Shown here: piece after piece, positions 63,006 to 64,000 of the stretch | Layout of the letters: each line of letters opens with the position of its first letter | How positions within the stretch are numbered: the stretch's first letter is position 1 | Assembly (NCBI GenBank): GCA_033439265.1 | Contig: JAVTVX010000010.1 | Coordinates: 26,525,056 to 26,589,055 of the forward strand | Length of the DNA: 64,000 bases | DNA from: Dillenia suffruticosa | Taxonomy: Eukaryota > Streptophyta > Magnoliopsida > Dilleniales > Dilleniaceae | Direction of reading: 5' to 3' | The notes under the pieces: model-generated | Databases searched by the model: none | What the model saw: the letters and a program-made list of their open reading frames with translations, nothing else | Told to the model about the DNA's origin: nothing | Program-made: the position numbers and the translations under genes

Positions 63006-64000
63006 CCTAAGTTAACTAGGATTTCATCAAGCACAAAGATGCAACTTTATTGGCATAAAACTAGAGAAGTTATTATATTGCATATTTGATGCCAAGAAAT
63101 ATCAGGTAATGTTATCACTGCTCCTACTCATGCCTCATCGAGACAGGAAGATGGAGGAGGAATCACCCCGGTTCAAAAGCAAGGAAAGAAAGAACAAGAT
63201 ATGAATTTGGAATTGGTTCAGAAGCTAAAATGCCTTTACAAGCAAGAATTAAAGTTTCGATCTCATAGACAATCTTTGAAGGGATTAAAATTTTAACAAG
63301 AGAGAAAAAAGGCAGGTTCTGTCCTTGTATATATCTGACTAGTCAACACTTGTCAAAAAGGTTAATAGATTCATATAAGCCCATGATGACATAGCCACAT
63401 CCTTTTCGTTTTATCTAAAACCAACTTTTTCATCTCCCAATAAATTAGAGATCAATATCCTTTACTTGTGCTTCTATAGATAATTATCCATAGTTCCTTA
63501 ATTGACTTCAGTGCACTTATTCACAAACTCGTCCACAACAGACTTCATCCTCCTCAAATATACCAACATTTTACAGAGTCTTTGAAGCTCGATTTTTTAT
63601 AGTAAGGATCAAGGTATATTAAGATGGTGCCAATGACCCTTCAGTTGAAAGGTTAGTCTGGCTCTAGCAGCCGCATATGTGCTACACATACAGGGTGAGA
63701 GTCCACTTAACAAAGCATGAATTGGAATAAGATCCACACAAACCATGTTCTAGATTGAATTGAAAATTATACCATCCAAAGATGAAAGTTTACGTTGAAT
63801 ACCCATTAGATGGTTAAGTTAAGAATTCAAAACTTCTTCACTTCATTGTTCCATCCAAGATGCTTTCCAATTACAGTCATATGACATAAATATTTGCATG
63901 TATTAATCACATCAGATAGATAAATTACATATGTGGATGCTTAGAAAGATCACTAAAAATATGAGCACACTGATGCACCTGGCAAACAAAAGGCCGTTAA

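Larger units (their letters stand above)
60829..64000. other. Right flank, probably upstream intron of MutS2
   Basis: Apart from the LINE fragment and the tandem duplication, no coding exon was recognised. The residues expected before ILEPLSAVP in plant MutS2 (a GLLLSS-type strand and the N-terminal region) were looked for on the minus strand and not found, so they probably lie past 64000. Confidence 0.5.

Noticed and set aside
63480-63610. Minus-strand text resembling a retrotransposon Gag-like helix
   Set aside because: Only about 25 residues with no flanking domain or terminal repeats; too short to name.

Overview
The window is nuclear DNA from a flowering plant, most likely a woody eudicot; I cannot name the species. 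The evidence is AT-rich intergenic DNA, many (GA)n/(CT)n and (AT)n tracts, short coding exons split by long GT-AG introns, and proteins of plant-specific families. Seven well-supported host genes plus the 3' part of an eighth are present. Most exon joins below were worked out by hand from splice motifs and reading phase.

Layout. 1-12.5 kb: two paralogous RESPONSE TO LOW SULFUR (LSU) genes on the plus strand, about 5.3 kb apart, each with a sulfur-starvation UPE-box, a TATA box and an ATG at nearly identical spacing. 12.6-18.7 kb (minus): a telomere-repeat-binding-factor-like protein with a C-terminal telobox Myb domain, whose own leader and promoter carry three telo-boxes. 19.8-25.9 kb (minus): a Tim17/22/23-SAM protein of the HP30 type (plastid protein import), containing a GC-AG intron. 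Its promoter flank is a four-unit tandem array of a roughly 400-bp repeat. 28.2-37.8 kb (plus): BIN4/MIDGET, a subunit of the plant topoisomerase VI complex. It also has a GC-AG intron, and it shows three reading-frame slips, all in A runs. One of its introns holds a LINE remnant with a second LINE 3' end inserted in antisense, bounded by an 18-bp target-site duplication.

38.4-39.2 kb (minus): a thaumatin-like protein whose C-terminus is altered. 41.2-42.5 kb (minus): a Cys/His-rich plant protein of unknown function with a 5'-UTR intron. 46.3-47.3 kb (plus): a DUF599 membrane protein. 49.8-60.8 kb (minus): thirteen exons of a plant MutS2-type ATPase; its 5' exons were not found in the window and probably lie beyond the right edge. 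Its introns carry a tRNA-derived SINE with target-site duplications, a GGTTCC-rich inverted-repeat element, and a LINE fragment.

The genes do not form an operon-like system; this is an ordinary gene-bearing plant segment. I found no clearly new multi-gene system. The best leads are local: the rigid UPE-TATA-ATG architecture of the LSU pair, telo-boxes upstream of a telobox-Myb gene, the multiplied HP30 promoter flank, the BIN4 frame anomalies, two GC-AG introns, the nested LINEs, and an unusual number of short local tandem duplications (27 bp to 400 bp) across 9.8-30 kb and at 62.9 kb.
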